From Verrucomicrobiota bacterium (lineage in GTDB: Bacteria; Verrucomicrobiota; Verrucomicrobiia; Opitutales; Intestinicryptomonadaceae): DNA of 36,753 bases. The stretch covers positions 1 to 36,753 of the forward strand of contig QALA01000082.1 of NCBI GenBank assembly GCA_003343565.1, read 5' to 3'. The translations under genes and the position numbers were made by a program. Positions 24,425 to 36,116 of this stretch are shown piece by piece; the first letter of the stretch is position 1; each line of letters begins with the position of its first letter. The notes below the pieces were generated by a model, which made no database searches, was not told the origin of the DNA, and was given only the letters and a program-made list of their open reading frames with translations.

Positions 24425-24728
24425 GCACATCATATCAAACCTTTTGGCGCGATACACTTTTGCGGTTCGGACAGTTTTAGTCCGGATTGCTTTTTCGGAT
24501 TGGGTTAGTCCTTTGAGGATTGCGCGGGAGGCTCTTTCAATCGCCCGGCGTTTGCGGAATTTAAAAAAGTTTTGGAGCCGCCCGGATTTAGGTTTTGAAT
24601 CGGGTTTTCGCGGCTGGCCGCTCCCCGCGCGCCCAAGTCCAAAATTCTAATTATTTGCTTGCGGGAACGGGGTAGTGCGTGTAGCCTCCGCAAAATTTTT
24701 ATTCAGAGAATTTCCCATTCACGACGCC

Positions 24729-27992
<3,264 letters not shown>

Positions 27993-28075
27993 CGGAAGGG
28001 CCGTTTGCCTTGCTGCGGCGCGCCGGGAAGCGCGCGCCGTTCGGCGGCGGCGGTTTTCGGAGGGCCGGTTTTGAC

Positions 28076-28486
28076 ATGGAACGCAGGGAATTTAAAAAGA
28101 CGATAGAGTCGATATTGCGCGACGACCCGCGCTACGCGGTCGGCGCGTACGTCTTTGTGCGAATGGGTTTGGACTTTGCCGTAAAGCGCGCCTGCGCGGA
28201 GGACCGCTCCCGCCGCGACAGGCACGTGAGCGCGAAGGAGCTTTTGGAGGCGATTCGCGTCTTTGCGCTTGAGACGTTCGGGCCGATGGCCAAGCCGCTT
28301 TTCGACGAGTGGGGCGTGCGCGGGTGCGAGGATATCGGAGAAATAGTTTTCAATTTGGTCGACGCCGGCGCGCTCAGGAAAAACGACGACGACAAAATAG
28401 AGGATTTCGGCGGCGGATACGATTTTTACGAGGCGTTTGTTCTGCCGTTCAAGCCCAGGGGAAGGAGGCGCAGATGTGCGGGTTGA
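28076..28486 (+). CDS. Minf_1886-family protein (uncharacterised), first gene of suf operon
   Basis: This 136-residue soluble protein starts M-E-R-R-E-F-K-K-T-I-E-S-I-L-R-D-D-P-R-Y. It contains H-V-S-A-K-E-L-L-E-A-I-R-V-F-A-L-E-T-F-G-P and G-E-I-V-F-N-L-V-D-A-G, the pattern I recognise as the Minf_1886 family, named from Methylacidiphilum and common in Planctomycetes-Verrucomicrobia genomes. No function is known. ATG 28076 is chosen because GGAGG (28059-28063) lies upstream and the family begins with this segment. A GC hairpin (28016-28039) separates it from carB. Its C-terminus overlaps sufC by 13 bp, so it is translationally tied to Fe-S cluster assembly; a role as a SUF accessory or regulator is an inference from position only. 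There is no Cys cluster suggesting that it carries an Fe-S cluster itself. Confidence 0.8.
   Translation: MERREFKKTIESILRDDPRYAVGAYVFVRMGLDFAVKRACAEDRSRRDRHVSAKELLEAIRVFALETFGPMAKPLFDEWGVRGCEDIGEIVFNLVDAGALRKNDDDKIEDFGGGYDFYEAFVLPFKPRGRRRRCAG
28462..28468 (+). promoter_or_regulatory. Strong Shine-Dalgarno of sufC
   Basis: AAGGAGG, 5 bp before the sufC ATG at 28474, lies inside the last codons of the Minf_1886 gene. It is the clearest ribosome binding site in the window and supports the overlapping sufC start. Confidence 0.85.
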
Positions 28487-29223
28487 AGATAGAAAATTTG
28501 GTTGTGCGGGTCGGCGAAAGGCGCGTGATAGACGGCTTGAATCTGGAGGTTCCGGCCGGCCAAACCCACGCGATAATGGGGCCGAACGGAACGGGAAAGA
28601 GCAGTCTTTCCAAGGCGATAGCCGGCCACCCTGAGTACGTTGTGGAGTCGGGTTCCGTAAAGCTTGGAGATGTCGAGCTTGTTGGGTTGCCGGCCGACGA
28701 GATTTCAAAGGCGGGCTTTTTCCTGTCGTTTCAGGCTCCGGTGGAGATTCCCGGCGTCAGCATTGCAAACTTCATACGCGCCTGCTTAAATTCAAGGCTT
28801 CCGGCCGGCGAAAGCGTCAATCCGCGGGATTATTACGGGGAGCTTTACGCGAACATGGACAGACTCAAGATGCCGCGCTCTTTCACCTCCAGAAGCGTGA
28901 ACGAGGACTTTTCCGGCGGGGAGAAAAAGCGCTGCGACATTTTGCAGATGCTGATGCTCAAGCCTAAATTCGCGCTCCTTGACGAGATAGACAGCGGCTT
29001 GGACATAGACGCGCTCAAGATTGTCGCCGACGCCGTCAATTCGATGCGCTCGCCGGACTTCGGAATGCTTCTGATCACCCACTATCACCGCCTGTTGGAG
29101 TACATCAGGCCGGACATGGTGCACGTTCTAAGCGGCGGAAAGATAGTCAGAAGCGGCGGGGAAGAGCTTGCGCTGGAGCTTGAGCGGCGCGGCTACGACT
29201 GGCTCAAGGAAGGCGAACTTTAG
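28474..29223 (+). CDS. sufC: Fe-S cluster assembly ATPase SufC
   Basis: This 249-residue soluble ABC-type ATPase powers the SufBCD scaffold, which builds Fe-S clusters in the cytosol. Walker A G-P-N-G-T-G-K-S-S is at 36-44. The Q-loop region F-F-L-S-F-Q-A-P-V-E-I-P-G-V (82-95) is diagnostic of SufC. The ABC signature F-S-G-G-E-K-K-R is at 146-153, Walker B A-L-L-D-E-I-D-S-G-L-D-I-D is at 167-179 and the switch His is 203 (I-T-H-Y-H-R-L-L). Length matches the family. It is preceded by a canonical Shine-Dalgarno inside the Minf_1886 gene and followed after 15 bp by sufB. Confidence 0.97.
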   Translation: MCGLKIENLVVRVGERRVIDGLNLEVPAGQTHAIMGPNGTGKSSLSKAIAGHPEYVVESGSVKLGDVELVGLPADEISKAGFFLSFQAPVEIPGVSIANFIRACLNSRLPAGESVNPRDYYGELYANMDRLKMPRSFTSRSVNEDFSGGEKKRCDILQMLMLKPKFALLDEIDSGLDIDALKIVADAVNSMRSPDFGMLLITHYHRLLEYIRPDMVHVLSGGKIVRSGGEELALELERRGYDWLKEGEL

Positions 29224-29238
29224 CGGGGCTTTGCGCCT

Positions 29239-30663
29239 ATGGATTTAGAGGGCGAAAAGAGGGATTTGGAGGGCATAAGTCTCGGCCGCAGCGTCGGAGA
29301 CTTCAGCTACGCCGAAGACTACGCCTACGATGCGGGCGAGGGCCTGAGCGAGGAGGTCGTAAGGTACATATCCGCCCGCAAGAAGGAGGATCCGTGGGTT
29401 TTGGAATTTCGCCTGAAGGCGCTGAAGGAGTTTTTCAGAAAGGAAAACCCGACCCATTGGGCGTCGAAGAAGCTCGACGAGTTGGACTTTTCCAAGATTC
29501 GCTACTACTTGGCAAAGGGGGCGGGGAAGAAGCGTTCGTGGGACGAGGTTCCCGACGACGTAAAGAAGACCTTTGAGAGGCTCGGAGTGCCGGAGCAGGA
29601 GCGGGCGTTTTTGGCGGGCGTCGAGGCGCAGTTCGATTCGGAGTCCGCGTACTCGAACATGAAGGACTATCTCGCCAAAGACGGCGTGATATTTGTCGAT
29701 TCTTCCGAGGGGCTGAAGAAGTATCCGGAGATTTTCCGCAGGTATTTCGGCCGGGTCGTCCCCATCGGCGACAACAAGTACAGCGCGCTAAACAGCGCGG
29801 TGTTCAGCGGCGGAAGCTTCATATACGTTCCGAAGGGAGTGAAGGTGAAGCAGCCTTTGCAGGCCTACTTTAGGATAAATGCCGCGAGGTTCGGACAGTT
29901 TGAAAGGACGCTCATCATAGCCGACGAGGGCGCAGAGCTGATGTACATGGAGGGCTGCACGGCCCCGCGTTTTGAAACGGGGACATTGCATTCGGCGGTC
30001 GTCGAGCTCGTGGCGCTCAAGGGGGCGAAGATACAGTATGTCACGGTGCAGAATTGGTCGAACAACGTGTTCAATCTTGTCACCAAGCGCGGCGTGGCGG
30101 AGGAGGACGCGCAGATAAGGTGGATAGACTGCAATATCGGAAGCGGCCTTACGATGAAGTATCCGGCCGTGGTTTTGAAGGGGGCGCGCGCGAGGGGCGA
30201 GGTCGTCTCCATTGCGCTTGCCAACAGCGGGCAGCATCAGGACACGGGGGCGAAGATGATTCATCTGGCCGACTCGACCGCGTCGAACGTAATTTCAAAG
30301 TCGGTTAGCATAGGTCGGGGCAGGGCGTCGTACAGGGGGCTGGTGCACATGCCCAAAAGCGCGAAGAACTGCCGCAACAACACGGAGTGCGACGCCCTCC
30401 TGATAAACGCCAACTCGCGCACCGACACGTATCCGGCGATAGTCTGCTCCGGCAACGGCAACAGCGTGCAGCACGAGGCCAGCGTCTCCAAGCTGAGTCA
30501 GGAGCAAATATTTTACATGCGCCAGCGCGGACTGTCGGAAAAGGAGGCGATGAGTCTTGCGGTCAACGGATTCGTCAACGATTTGGTCAAGGAGTTTCCG
30601 CTCGAATATTCGGTCGAGTTGAAGCGTCTGATAGATTTGGAGATGGAAGGGTCGGTCGGGTGA
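29239..30663 (+). CDS. sufB: Fe-S cluster scaffold protein SufB
   Basis: This 474-residue protein is the cluster-building scaffold subunit of SufBCD. It has the family's N-terminal helical part (E-D-P-W-V-L-E-F-R-L-K-A-L, T-H-W-A-S-K-K-L). Next come V-I-F-V-D-S-S-E-G-L-K-K-Y-P and the beta-helix core with F-I-Y-V-P-K-G-V-K-V and Y-M-E-G-C-T-A-P. The C-terminal N-C-R-N-N-T-E-C-D-A-L-L (Cys378 and Cys384) lies in the region where the functional Cys and sulfur transfer path are found in characterised SufB. E-Q-I-F-Y-M-R-Q-R-G-L-S ends the SufBD domain. Normal length. It follows sufC by 15 bp and overlaps sufD by one base (TGATG). No desulfurase (SufS) or SufE/SufU gene is in the window. Confidence 0.96.
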   Translation: MDLEGEKRDLEGISLGRSVGDFSYAEDYAYDAGEGLSEEVVRYISARKKEDPWVLEFRLKALKEFFRKENPTHWASKKLDELDFSKIRYYLAKGAGKKRSWDEVPDDVKKTFERLGVPEQERAFLAGVEAQFDSESAYSNMKDYLAKDGVIFVDSSEGLKKYPEIFRRYFGRVVPIGDNKYSALNSAVFSGGSFIYVPKGVKVKQPLQAYFRINAARFGQFERTLIIADEGAELMYMEGCTAPRFETGTLHSAVVELVALKGAKIQYVTVQNWSNNVFNLVTKRGVAEEDAQIRWIDCNIGSGLTMKYPAVVLKGARARGEVVSIALANSGQHQDTGAKMIHLADSTASNVISKSVSIGRGRASYRGLVHMPKSAKNCRNNTECDALLINANSRTDTYPAIVCSGNGNSVQHEASVSKLSQEQIFYMRQRGLSEKEAMSLAVNGFVNDLVKEFPLEYSVELKRLIDLEMEGSVG

Positions 30664-31859
30664 TGAAGCGCGGTTTGGCAGAGGACATTGCGCGCGCGGC
30701 GCGCGAGGCTTTTCCGGATATTCCGTTTCCCGGCCGGAAGGACGAATATTGGCGTTTTTCGGACAGGGAGGCCTGGGGGGCGAACGCGCTGTTTCCGTTT
30801 TTTACGGCGCAGTCGGGGCATGTCGGCAGCGCGGATTTCGACGCGCTTGAAAGGCGGTTTTGCTCGATGCCCGACAGCCTTGCGGTCTGTGACGGCGTGG
30901 AGATTTTTGCGGATTTCGACAGTTCCAAGATAGAGGTTTGCACGCTGTCGGAGGCCGCGGAGAAGTATCCGGAAAATTTCGAGTCGCTCTATTCGGGAAG
31001 CCGCGGGAAGTTCGACATTCTTCCGGCCACCCGCGCCGGGAGCGGCCTCTACATAAAGGTAAAAGCCGGAGCGCAGGCGCGGCTCAACATGTTCGAGTGC
31101 TCAAAGCTTCCGCTTTCTATTTCCGCAACGGTTTTCGACATCGGCGAGGGGGCCGGCCTTGCGCTTCTGCGCAAGACTGCGGTTTACGGCGGCAGCTTCA
31201 GGGCGACGCGCGCGGCGTTTCTGCTGGCGGAGGGCGCAAAGCTCGAATGCGCGTCGTTCTCGTTCGGCGGACTTCCCGCGCGCAAGTACGCCAGGGAAGA
31301 CTTCAGGCTCGGCGCGGGCGCGCAAGTGTTTGACGCATACGCCGAACTCGGAGAGGAGGAGACGCGAATAGAGCGAAACTTCGCGCTTTGCGCGCCGAAT
31401 GCGTCGGTCGACAGCCGCGTGTTTTCGGCCGCAAGAGGCGCGGTCGCGCGCGACATTCGCACGTCGCAGGAACACCTCTGCCCGGACTGCCGCAGCAATG
31501 TGGCCGTCCGCACGGCGCTTTACGACGATTCAAAGCTCGCCTTTTCCGGGCTGATAAAAGTTGAGGAGGCCGCGCAGCGCACGGACGCGTACTTGAGTTC
31601 GCGCAGCCTGCTAATGTCCGATGCGGCCAAGGCGCAGGTCTCACCCATTCTGGAGATATGCGCAAACGACGTCTCATGTTCGCACGGCTGCACCGTGGCG
31701 AAGCCGGACGAGGAGCAGCTGTTCTATATGAGAAGCCGCGGTCTGGATTTGGCGGAGGCCAAGCGCCTGATTGTGGAGGGCTTTGCCGAGAGCAGTTTTT
31801 CGCACATTGCGGACGAGGCTCTTAAGGGGTCTTTGGGCGAGCACGCGGATTTGTTTTGA
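30663..31859 (+). CDS. sufD: Fe-S cluster assembly protein SufD
   Basis: This 398-residue SufB paralogue forms the SufBC2D complex. The N-terminal region has K-D-E-Y-W-R-F-S, like the R-x-E-x-W-R-x-T start of SufD. The middle is a beta-helix with less conserved Gly/Ala repeats. The end has C-S-H-G-C-T-V-A-K-P-D-E-E-Q-L-F-Y-M-R-S-R-G-L, which corresponds to the conserved S-H-G-(A/C)-T-V-G block of SufD proteins. It starts within the sufB stop codon, and the last gene of the operon ends here. It lies downstream of sufB, an order known from many suf operons. GTG 30660 is an unlikely alternative start. Confidence 0.93.
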   Translation: MKRGLAEDIARAAREAFPDIPFPGRKDEYWRFSDREAWGANALFPFFTAQSGHVGSADFDALERRFCSMPDSLAVCDGVEIFADFDSSKIEVCTLSEAAEKYPENFESLYSGSRGKFDILPATRAGSGLYIKVKAGAQARLNMFECSKLPLSISATVFDIGEGAGLALLRKTAVYGGSFRATRAAFLLAEGAKLECASFSFGGLPARKYAREDFRLGAGAQVFDAYAELGEEETRIERNFALCAPNASVDSRVFSAARGAVARDIRTSQEHLCPDCRSNVAVRTALYDDSKLAFSGLIKVEEAAQRTDAYLSSRSLLMSDAAKAQVSPILEICANDVSCSHGCTVAKPDEEQLFYMRSRGLDLAEAKRLIVEGFAESSFSHIADEALKGSLGEHADLF

Positions 31860-32575
31860 CGGCGGGTCGCGGCCGGGCGTCCGATTGCGCGGGATTTTGC
31901 CGAGGGCGGCTTCTTGCGAGTCGGAGGCGGCGCTTTCGCGGCGCCTTTGGGCGGGCGCGCTCTTTATGGCCGACACGGCCGCTTGCGGATTTTGGAGTAG
32001 GGGTTTGGGCGGGCGGCTTTTTGTAAACTGCTTTCCAATGCGGCGGAATTTTTGCAAGTTTTTTCGGATAGAGTAAAAGTTCGCATTGCGCGTCCGTCGC
32101 GCTTGGCGCGCCTGCGGTTTTTAACGCCTTTTGAAAAATCCGCCGCAGAAGATTTGATGGAGCCGATATCATCTTGTCGGCCTTTCCCGGCTTGCAGTCC
32201 GCCGCTTTTGAGAGGGGGCATTCGCACCGGCCGGACATTTTTTGCGGAATGCTTCCTTGCGATGTTGGGGGGCGCGGCAGGAAGAAAACTGCAAAGAACT
32301 TTTTTTATTGTCTCTTTCGGCATGCCGTTTTTTAACCCGTATACCAAATGTCGCCAAAACTTTGAATTTCTCCGCAACTTTTGGACGCAAACGCCGCCGC
32401 AGGCCGCGATTTTTCTCGCGGCGCAGGCAAATGCCGCAGTTTGTTTGCCGAAAGGGCATTGCGCGTGCGGACTGCGCCCGAAGTTTAGAAATTATTTGAC
32501 AGGAAAACGCGCCGCCATAACATCTTTTTGCGATAATCGAGTTGGAAAACAGTCCCGCGATTATCGTTAAAAAAT
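31860..32575. other. 716-bp gap between sufD and serA without a recognised gene
   Basis: Several open frames of 60-170 codons exist on both strands, but they overlap each other and show no domain pattern. No tRNA, repeat or riboswitch was recognised. The right end carries a serA promoter candidate. The gap is long for an otherwise compact region and could hide a small RNA. Confidence 0.5.
32496..32523 (+). promoter_or_regulatory. Candidate promoter of the serA-plsY-hom operon
   Basis: A perfect TTGACA (32496-32501) and TAACAT (32518-32523) are separated by 16 bp. The ATG of serA is at 32576, giving a leader of about 45 nt. No Shine-Dalgarno is visible; the leader ends in an A-rich TTAAAAAAT. 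Confidence 0.45.
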
Positions 32576-34168
32576 ATGAAAGTATTGGTAGCAGATCCCA
32601 TCTCGCCCAAGGGCGTTGAATTGTTGAAACAGCAGGGTTTTGACACGGTTGAGGCCTACGGATCCTCGCCGGAAGAAGTCAAAAAACTCATAGCGGACGC
32701 AGACGCGGTAATAGTGCGTTCCGAAACGAAAATCACCGCCGACGTGCTCGATTGCGCGAAGAGGCTGAAGGCCGTAGGGCGCGCGGGGGTCGGCGTGGAC
32801 AACATCGACGTGCCCGCCGCCTCCGAAAGGGGAGTGGTCGTGATGAACACTCCCACGGGAAACACCGTCGCCACCGCGGAGCTGACGTTTACCCACATGC
32901 TCTGCGGAGCGCGTCCGATAGCGCAGGCAAACGCCTCCATACACGGCGGCGTTTGGGACAGAAAATCCTTCAAGGGAACCGAGCTTAAGAACAAGACTCT
33001 TGCAATTCTCGGAATGGGCAGAATAGGGACGGAGGTCGCCAAGCGCGCGATGGCGTTCGGAATGAAGGTAATCGCGTACGATCCTTTCCTTACGGAGGCG
33101 CGCGCCAAGACTCTCGGCGTGGATATCGTAGAGCTTGATTTCGCCTTCAAGAACGCCGATTACATCACCGTCCACATGCCGCTGACGGACGCCACGAGAC
33201 ACATGGTTGACGAGAGGGCTTTTGAAATGATGAAGAGCGGCGTGCGCATATTCAACTGCGCGCGCGGCGGCATAGTGAAGGAGAGCGCGCTGGTTGAGGC
33301 GCTCAAGAGCGGAAAAGTGGCGGCGGCCGGTTTGGACGTCTATGAGAGCGAGCCCCTCGCGGCCGACAGCCCCCTGCGCGCCTTTCCGAATCTGGTTTTG
33401 ACTCCGCATTTGGGAGCCTCGACGAAGGAGGCGCAGGAGAGCTGCGGCATAGAGGTTGCGGAGGTAATCGCCGACGCGCTCAACGGCGGGGCCATACGCA
33501 ATTCGATAAACAAGCCGTCGGTCGATGCGGAGTCAATGAAGCAGATTTCCCCGTATGTCAGGCTTTGCGAGAAGCTGGGCACGTTCATTCAGCAGCTGTG
33601 CAAAAACCGCGTGGAAAAGCTGAGCGTAAAGTATTTCGGAAAGCTTGGAAACATCGACAACAAGCTGTTGACTCTCGCGGTCGAAAAGGGGTATTTGTCG
33701 AAGATAAGCGAGAATGCCAACGACGTCAACGCGCCCGCCAAAATCAAGCATTTGGGCATAGAGGTTGAGAGCGTCAACAGCACGGCCGACGAGGATTACT
33801 CGGAGCTGATAGAGGTTTGCGTCAGGTGCGAAAACGGCGAGAGCCACTCCGTGGCCGGAACTCTCATGGGAGCGAAGGGGCGCCCGCGCATCGTGCGCGT
33901 CGGCGCGAACGAAGTGGAAGTCAGCGCGAACAACAGGGCGGTGATGCTGCTGCGCAATCGCGACGTTCCCGGAATGCTCGGAAAGATAGCCACCATAATA
34001 GGCAAGCATGGCTGCAATATCGCCAACATGACCCTGTCGAGGGCCGAGGGAGAATCGACGGCTTTGAGCGTCTTTGAATTGGACGCCATATTGTCGCCTG
34101 AAGCTCTTGCGGAAGTGGGTTCTGTGGACATGGTTGAGAGGGTCTGCATCGTCGATTTTCAGCAGTAG
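32576..34168 (+). CDS. serA: D-3-phosphoglycerate dehydrogenase (long form with ACT domain)
   Basis: This 530-residue enzyme oxidises 3-phosphoglycerate to 3-phosphohydroxypyruvate, the first step of serine synthesis. The substrate domain has G-R-A-G-V-G-V-D-N-I-D (68-78). The NAD-binding Rossmann motif is G-M-G-R-I-G (146-151). The catalytic set is Arg230 in N-C-A-R-G-G, the Glu in D-V-Y-E-S-E-P and His278 in T-P-H-L-G-A-S-T. Residues about 310-450 are the allosteric substrate-binding (ASB) domain of the long bacterial form. The C-terminal ACT domain (about 455-530, with D-V-P-G-M-L-G-K-I-A) is the usual serine-sensing site. plsY follows after 2 bp. Presence of both extra domains suggests feedback control by serine, inferred from family knowledge. 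Confidence 0.96.
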   Translation: MKVLVADPISPKGVELLKQQGFDTVEAYGSSPEEVKKLIADADAVIVRSETKITADVLDCAKRLKAVGRAGVGVDNIDVPAASERGVVVMNTPTGNTVATAELTFTHMLCGARPIAQANASIHGGVWDRKSFKGTELKNKTLAILGMGRIGTEVAKRAMAFGMKVIAYDPFLTEARAKTLGVDIVELDFAFKNADYITVHMPLTDATRHMVDERAFEMMKSGVRIFNCARGGIVKESALVEALKSGKVAAAGLDVYESEPLAADSPLRAFPNLVLTPHLGASTKEAQESCGIEVAEVIADALNGGAIRNSINKPSVDAESMKQISPYVRLCEKLGTFIQQLCKNRVEKLSVKYFGKLGNIDNKLLTLAVEKGYLSKISENANDVNAPAKIKHLGIEVESVNSTADEDYSELIEVCVRCENGESHSVAGTLMGAKGRPRIVRVGANEVEVSANNRAVMLLRNRDVPGMLGKIATIIGKHGCNIANMTLSRAEGESTALSVFELDAILSPEALAEVGSVDMVERVCIVDFQQ

Positions 34169-34170
34169 CA

Positions 34171-34782
34171 ATGAACTGGTTTGGCATGGCGGTCGTCGCG
34201 GGAATCGGCTACCTTTTGGGAGCCGTTCCCTTCGCCGTGATTATAGGGCGCGCCTGCGGGGTGGACGTCCTGAAGGCCGGCAGCGGCAATCCGGGAGCCA
34301 CAAACGTCAAGCGCACCTGCGGCAAGTTTGCGGGCAATTTGTGCTTTGTCCTCGACGCGCTCAAGGGCGCAGCCGCGACGGGCTTTCCGCTGTACGCTCC
34401 GCTCTTCGGCGTCACTTTCGACGGGCGGACGGACTACCTATGCTATGCGGGGCTTGCGGCGGCTATTGTCGGGCACAGCTTTTCGCTTTTCATAGGTTTC
34501 AGGGGCGGCAAGGGCGTCGCCACGGCAATCGGGGGATTGCTGGTCATAATGTGGCCGGTGATCCTGATAGGCTTGGCGGTTTGGGCGCTGCTTTTTTACG
34601 CGACCCGCTACGTGTCCGTGGCGTCGCTGGGCATGGCCCTTTCGTTGCCGGTTTCAGCGGGGTTGGTTTTCTCGTTTTCGGGGGCGCACTTTTACGTTGC
34701 GCTCGCTTTGGCTATATTGATTTTTGTGAGGCATAGGTCGAATATCGCCCGCCTGATTCAGGGCAGGGAGAATAAATTTTGA
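34171..34782 (+). CDS. plsY: Acyl-phosphate:glycerol-3-phosphate acyltransferase PlsY
   Basis: This 203-residue inner-membrane enzyme transfers the acyl group from acyl phosphate to glycerol-3-phosphate, the first step of phospholipid synthesis in PlsX/PlsY bacteria. All three cytosolic signature loops are present: S-G-N-P-G-A-T-N (about residues 38-45), G-H-S-F-S-L-F-I-G-F-R-G-G-K-G-V-A-T (about 95-112) and R-H-R-S-N-I-A-R-L-I-Q-G-R-E near the C-terminus. Hydrophobic segments between them match the five-helix topology. It starts 2 bp after the serA stop and ends just before the hom leader, so it is the middle gene of an operon. No plsX is in the window. Confidence 0.95.
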   Translation: MNWFGMAVVAGIGYLLGAVPFAVIIGRACGVDVLKAGSGNPGATNVKRTCGKFAGNLCFVLDALKGAAATGFPLYAPLFGVTFDGRTDYLCYAGLAAAIVGHSFSLFIGFRGGKGVATAIGGLLVIMWPVILIGLAVWALLFYATRYVSVASLGMALSLPVSAGLVFSFSGAHFYVALALAILIFVRHRSNIARLIQGRENKF

Positions 34783-34811
34783 AGGGCGAACAAAACGGAG
34801 CGTTGAAACAA

Positions 34812-36116
34812 ATGGCGGATAAGGAGAAAGTCAGGATAGCCTTTCTGGGAATGGGCACCGTTGGGCAGGGCGTATGGAAACATTTGCAGTCCTCGCGGGA
34901 GCGCATGTGCGCCAGAATGGGAGTCGAATACGAGCTGGGACCCGTGGGAGTGCGCAACCCGGACAAGCCGCGCGCCGTGCGGATTCCGCGGGAGCTCCTG
35001 ACAGGCGATTTGCTCTCCGTGGCGACGGACCCTTCGGCGGACATAGTTTGCGAACTCATAGGCGGCACCGACGACGCCCTTCGACTGACTCTCGCCGCCC
35101 TTGAGCGCGGCAAGACCGTCGTCAGCGCGAACAAGGCGCTGATTTGCGAATGCGGGGAGCAGATTTTCCGGACGGCGGAGAAGTTCGGCGGGAGGTTTTT
35201 CTTCGAGGCGTCGGTGGCGGGCGGGATTCCCGTAATAAAGATTCTTCGCGAGGGACTCGTCGCAAACGGATTTTCGCACATATACGGAATCCTAAACGGC
35301 ACGTGCAATTACATTCTGACCCGCATGGAGCGCGAGAACGCCCCCTTTGAGGACATAATTGCCGACGCGCGCAGATTGGGGTATGTCGAGGCCGACGAAT
35401 CCCTCGACATCGACGGGTTCGATGCGGCGCACAAAATTTCCGTGCTGACGTACCTTGCGCACGGCATATGGGTCAAGCCCGGCCAGATGATTCTTTCGGG
35501 CATTCGGAACGTCCGCCTTGAGGACATGCTTTGGGCGAGCGAGAACGGCTGCCGCATAAAGCTGATAGCTTCGGTGCGCGCCGTGGGCGGCGGCGGGGCG
35601 ATTTCCGTCTCGGTGTATCCGGCGCTGGTTCCGCTGTCAAATATCGTGGCGAATGTCGACGGCGTTTACAATGCGGTTTCGCTTGCCGGAGACGTAGTGG
35701 GGCGGACAGTCCACATAGGCCGCGGCGCCGGCCAGGACGCCACCGCCAGCGCGGTTATAGCCGACATAGTGGACGCCGCAGTCTCGCTCAGATGCGGGGC
35801 GTGTTCGAATCGCCTCTATCCGGCAAAAGGTGGGGCGTATCTGGCCCCGCTTGAGGACGTCTTCGGCGAGTTTTACCTTCGCCTTGAAGTTAGGGACGAA
35901 GCCGGAGTGCTGGCTTCCATAGCTTCCATATTGGCCGCCCGCGGAATATCCATAGAGCTTTTGCACCAGAAGCGCCATCCGGCAAAGGGCATGGCATGGC
36001 TTTTGCTCACGACGCATTTGACAAGCGAAGCCGCAATAAAGGCCGCCTGCGAAGATTTGCGCGCCTCGCCCTGCATTTTGGGGCAGCCGTTTTTGTTGCG
36101 CATAATGGGGGAATAA
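34812..36116 (+). CDS. hom: Homoserine dehydrogenase (with C-terminal ACT domain)
   Basis: This 434-residue enzyme reduces aspartate semialdehyde to homoserine with NAD(P)H, the branch toward threonine and methionine. The Rossmann motif G-M-G-T-V-G-Q-G-V-W is near the N-terminus. T-V-V-S-A-N-K-A-L, E-A-S-V-A-G-G-I-P-V-I, N-G-T-C-N-Y-I-L-T and E-A-D-E-S-L-D-I-D-G-F-D-A-A-H-K (the last containing the catalytic Asp/Lys region) are all present. A C-terminal ACT domain (about 350-430, V-R-D-E-A-G-V-L-A-S-I) suggests threonine feedback. ATG 34812 is chosen because the family begins close to it; TTG 34779 or 34803 in frame would extend the protein and overlap plsY. Its last five codons lie inside the start of a tandem repeat. 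No Asp kinase is fused. Confidence 0.94.
   Translation: MADKEKVRIAFLGMGTVGQGVWKHLQSSRERMCARMGVEYELGPVGVRNPDKPRAVRIPRELLTGDLLSVATDPSADIVCELIGGTDDALRLTLAALERGKTVVSANKALICECGEQIFRTAEKFGGRFFFEASVAGGIPVIKILREGLVANGFSHIYGILNGTCNYILTRMERENAPFEDIIADARRLGYVEADESLDIDGFDAAHKISVLTYLAHGIWVKPGQMILSGIRNVRLEDMLWASENGCRIKLIASVRAVGGGGAISVSVYPALVPLSNIVANVDGVYNAVSLAGDVVGRTVHIGRGAGQDATASAVIADIVDAAVSLRCGACSNRLYPAKGGAYLAPLEDVFGEFYLRLEVRDEAGVLASIASILAARGISIELLHQKRHPAKGMAWLLLTTHLTSEAAIKAACEDLRASPCILGQPFLLRIMGE

Larger units (their letters stand above)
24136..24728. other. Regulatory-looking gap upstream of carB
   Basis: About 590 bp without a gene. The middle (about 24260-24480) is more AT-rich than its surroundings. 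It holds two 10-bp direct repeats ATGGAC(G/T)ATT at 24292-24301 and 24312-24321 (20 bp apart), and a perfect palindrome CAAACGTTTG at 24415-24424. It also holds AAAAAGGT...ACCTTTTG inverted segments around that palindrome (about 24407-24446). These look like protein-binding or RNA-structure elements, but no regulator is encoded nearby. Confidence 0.45.
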
